This document shows positions 5,087 to 5,436 of a DNA stretch of 5,436 nt, one piece after another. Every line of letters begins with the position of its first letter. Position 1 is the stretch's first letter. The notes under the pieces were generated by a model. It was not told the origin of the DNA and made no database searches. It saw only the letters and a list, made by a program, of their open reading frames with translations. Source of the DNA: Hyphomicrobiales bacterium (GTDB lineage Bacteria; Pseudomonadota; Alphaproteobacteria; Rhizobiales; Devosiaceae); assembly GCA_015487515.1 (NCBI GenBank), contig WFPQ01000186.1, positions 1 through 5,436 of the forward strand, given 5' to 3'. A program made the translations under genes and the position numbers.

Positions 5087-5436
5087 ATGCAGCAGAACAA
5101 ACACCTGATTGCCGGAAACTGGGTTGGAGGAGAAGGCCGGTTTGCCAACGATCCCGTTGATGGCAGCAGGGACTGGTTTGCCCAGGGTCGGCCGGAACAT
5201 GTCAATGCCGCCGTTGAGGCCGCCGAGCAGGCATTCGAATCCTATGGTGCCACGCCCCGCAGCCGGCGTGCTGATTTTTTGCGTGCCATTGCTAAAGAGA
5301 TAGAAACCCGTGCAGAAGAAACGACCCTGACCGGCAGCCGGGAAACCGGCCTGCCCGGGCCCCGCCTCGAGGGGGAGAGGGGACGCACCGTCAACCAGTT
5401 TTTGATGTTTGCCGATCATATCGAGAAGGGGGACTA
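5087..5436 (+). CDS. Aldehyde dehydrogenase, probable alpha-ketoglutaric semialdehyde dehydrogenase, N-terminal 116 residues (runs off right edge)
   Basis: The visible part is the N-terminus of an NAD(P)-dependent aldehyde dehydrogenase. LIAGNWVGGEG (residues 7-17) is the usual opening strand, AAVEAAEQAFESYG (41-54) the first helix, and SRETGLPGPRLEGERGRT (84-101) followed by NQFLMFAD is characteristic of 2,5-dioxovalerate (alpha-ketoglutaric semialdehyde) dehydrogenases. The catalytic Cys and Glu and the cofactor-binding residues lie outside the window, so cofactor choice cannot be judged. The ATG at 5087 has a clear AAGGA at 5076-5080, six bases upstream. It lies 97 bp behind the fusion gene on the same strand with no convincing terminator between, so co-transcription is likely. 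It would oxidise the product of the XylX-like domain to alpha-ketoglutarate, the last Weimberg step. The family is secure; the substrate rests on sequence style plus context. Confidence 0.88.
   Translation, partial: MQQNKHLIAGNWVGGEGRFANDPVDGSRDWFAQGRPEHVNAAVEAAEQAFESYGATPRSRRADFLRAIAKEIETRAEETTLTGSRETGLPGPRLEGERGRTVNQFLMFADHIEKGD

Overview
The window looks like chromosomal DNA from an alphaproteobacterium. The evidence is the chain PTS EIIA(Man) - HPr - ahcY on one strand, which is a typical alphaproteobacterial order (usually with hprK and chvG/chvI ahead of it), plus the sequence style of the AhcY N-terminus and moderately GC-rich DNA. I cannot name the genus. No RNA gene, CRISPR array, insertion sequence or phage gene was seen.

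Left part (1-1701, all minus strand): the N-terminal part of S-adenosylhomocysteine hydrolase (ahcY, running off the left edge), then an HPr phosphocarrier and an EIIA(Man) protein. These are parts of a regulatory, non-sugar-transporting PTS. HPr keeps both the phosphorylatable His and the Ser that HPr kinase modifies. ahcY has its own control region, with a -10-like box lying inside a perfect 7-bp inverted repeat that resembles SahR-type methionine-cycle operators.

Middle (1702-2162): about 460 bp without a credible gene, strikingly poor in A on the + strand. It separates the pts genes from an unrelated module and holds a terminator-like hairpin and short tandem duplications.

Right part (2163-5436): a divergent sugar-acid catabolic module. 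A NanR-like GntR/FCD regulator is read leftward. Read rightward is an unusual 656-residue fusion of a complete hydroxypyruvate isomerase-type TIM barrel (Hyi/OtnI family) with a complete XylX-like 2-keto-3-deoxy-pentonate dehydratase (FAH superfamily). It is followed by the start of an aldehyde dehydrogenase resembling alpha-ketoglutaric semialdehyde dehydrogenases. The last two activities are consecutive steps of the Weimberg-type pathway (2-keto-3-deoxy-pentonate to alpha-ketoglutaric semialdehyde to alpha-ketoglutarate). Between regulator and fusion gene lies a plausible promoter whose -10 abuts an exact match to the FadR-subfamily operator pattern TNGTNNNACNA, which suggests repression by the regulator.

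The fusion protein is the most novel item. Numbering from the chosen ATG puts the four expected isomerase metal/catalytic residues at 143, 178, 204 and 240, and no in-frame start codon exists at the domain junction, so the dehydratase can apparently be made only as part of the fusion.
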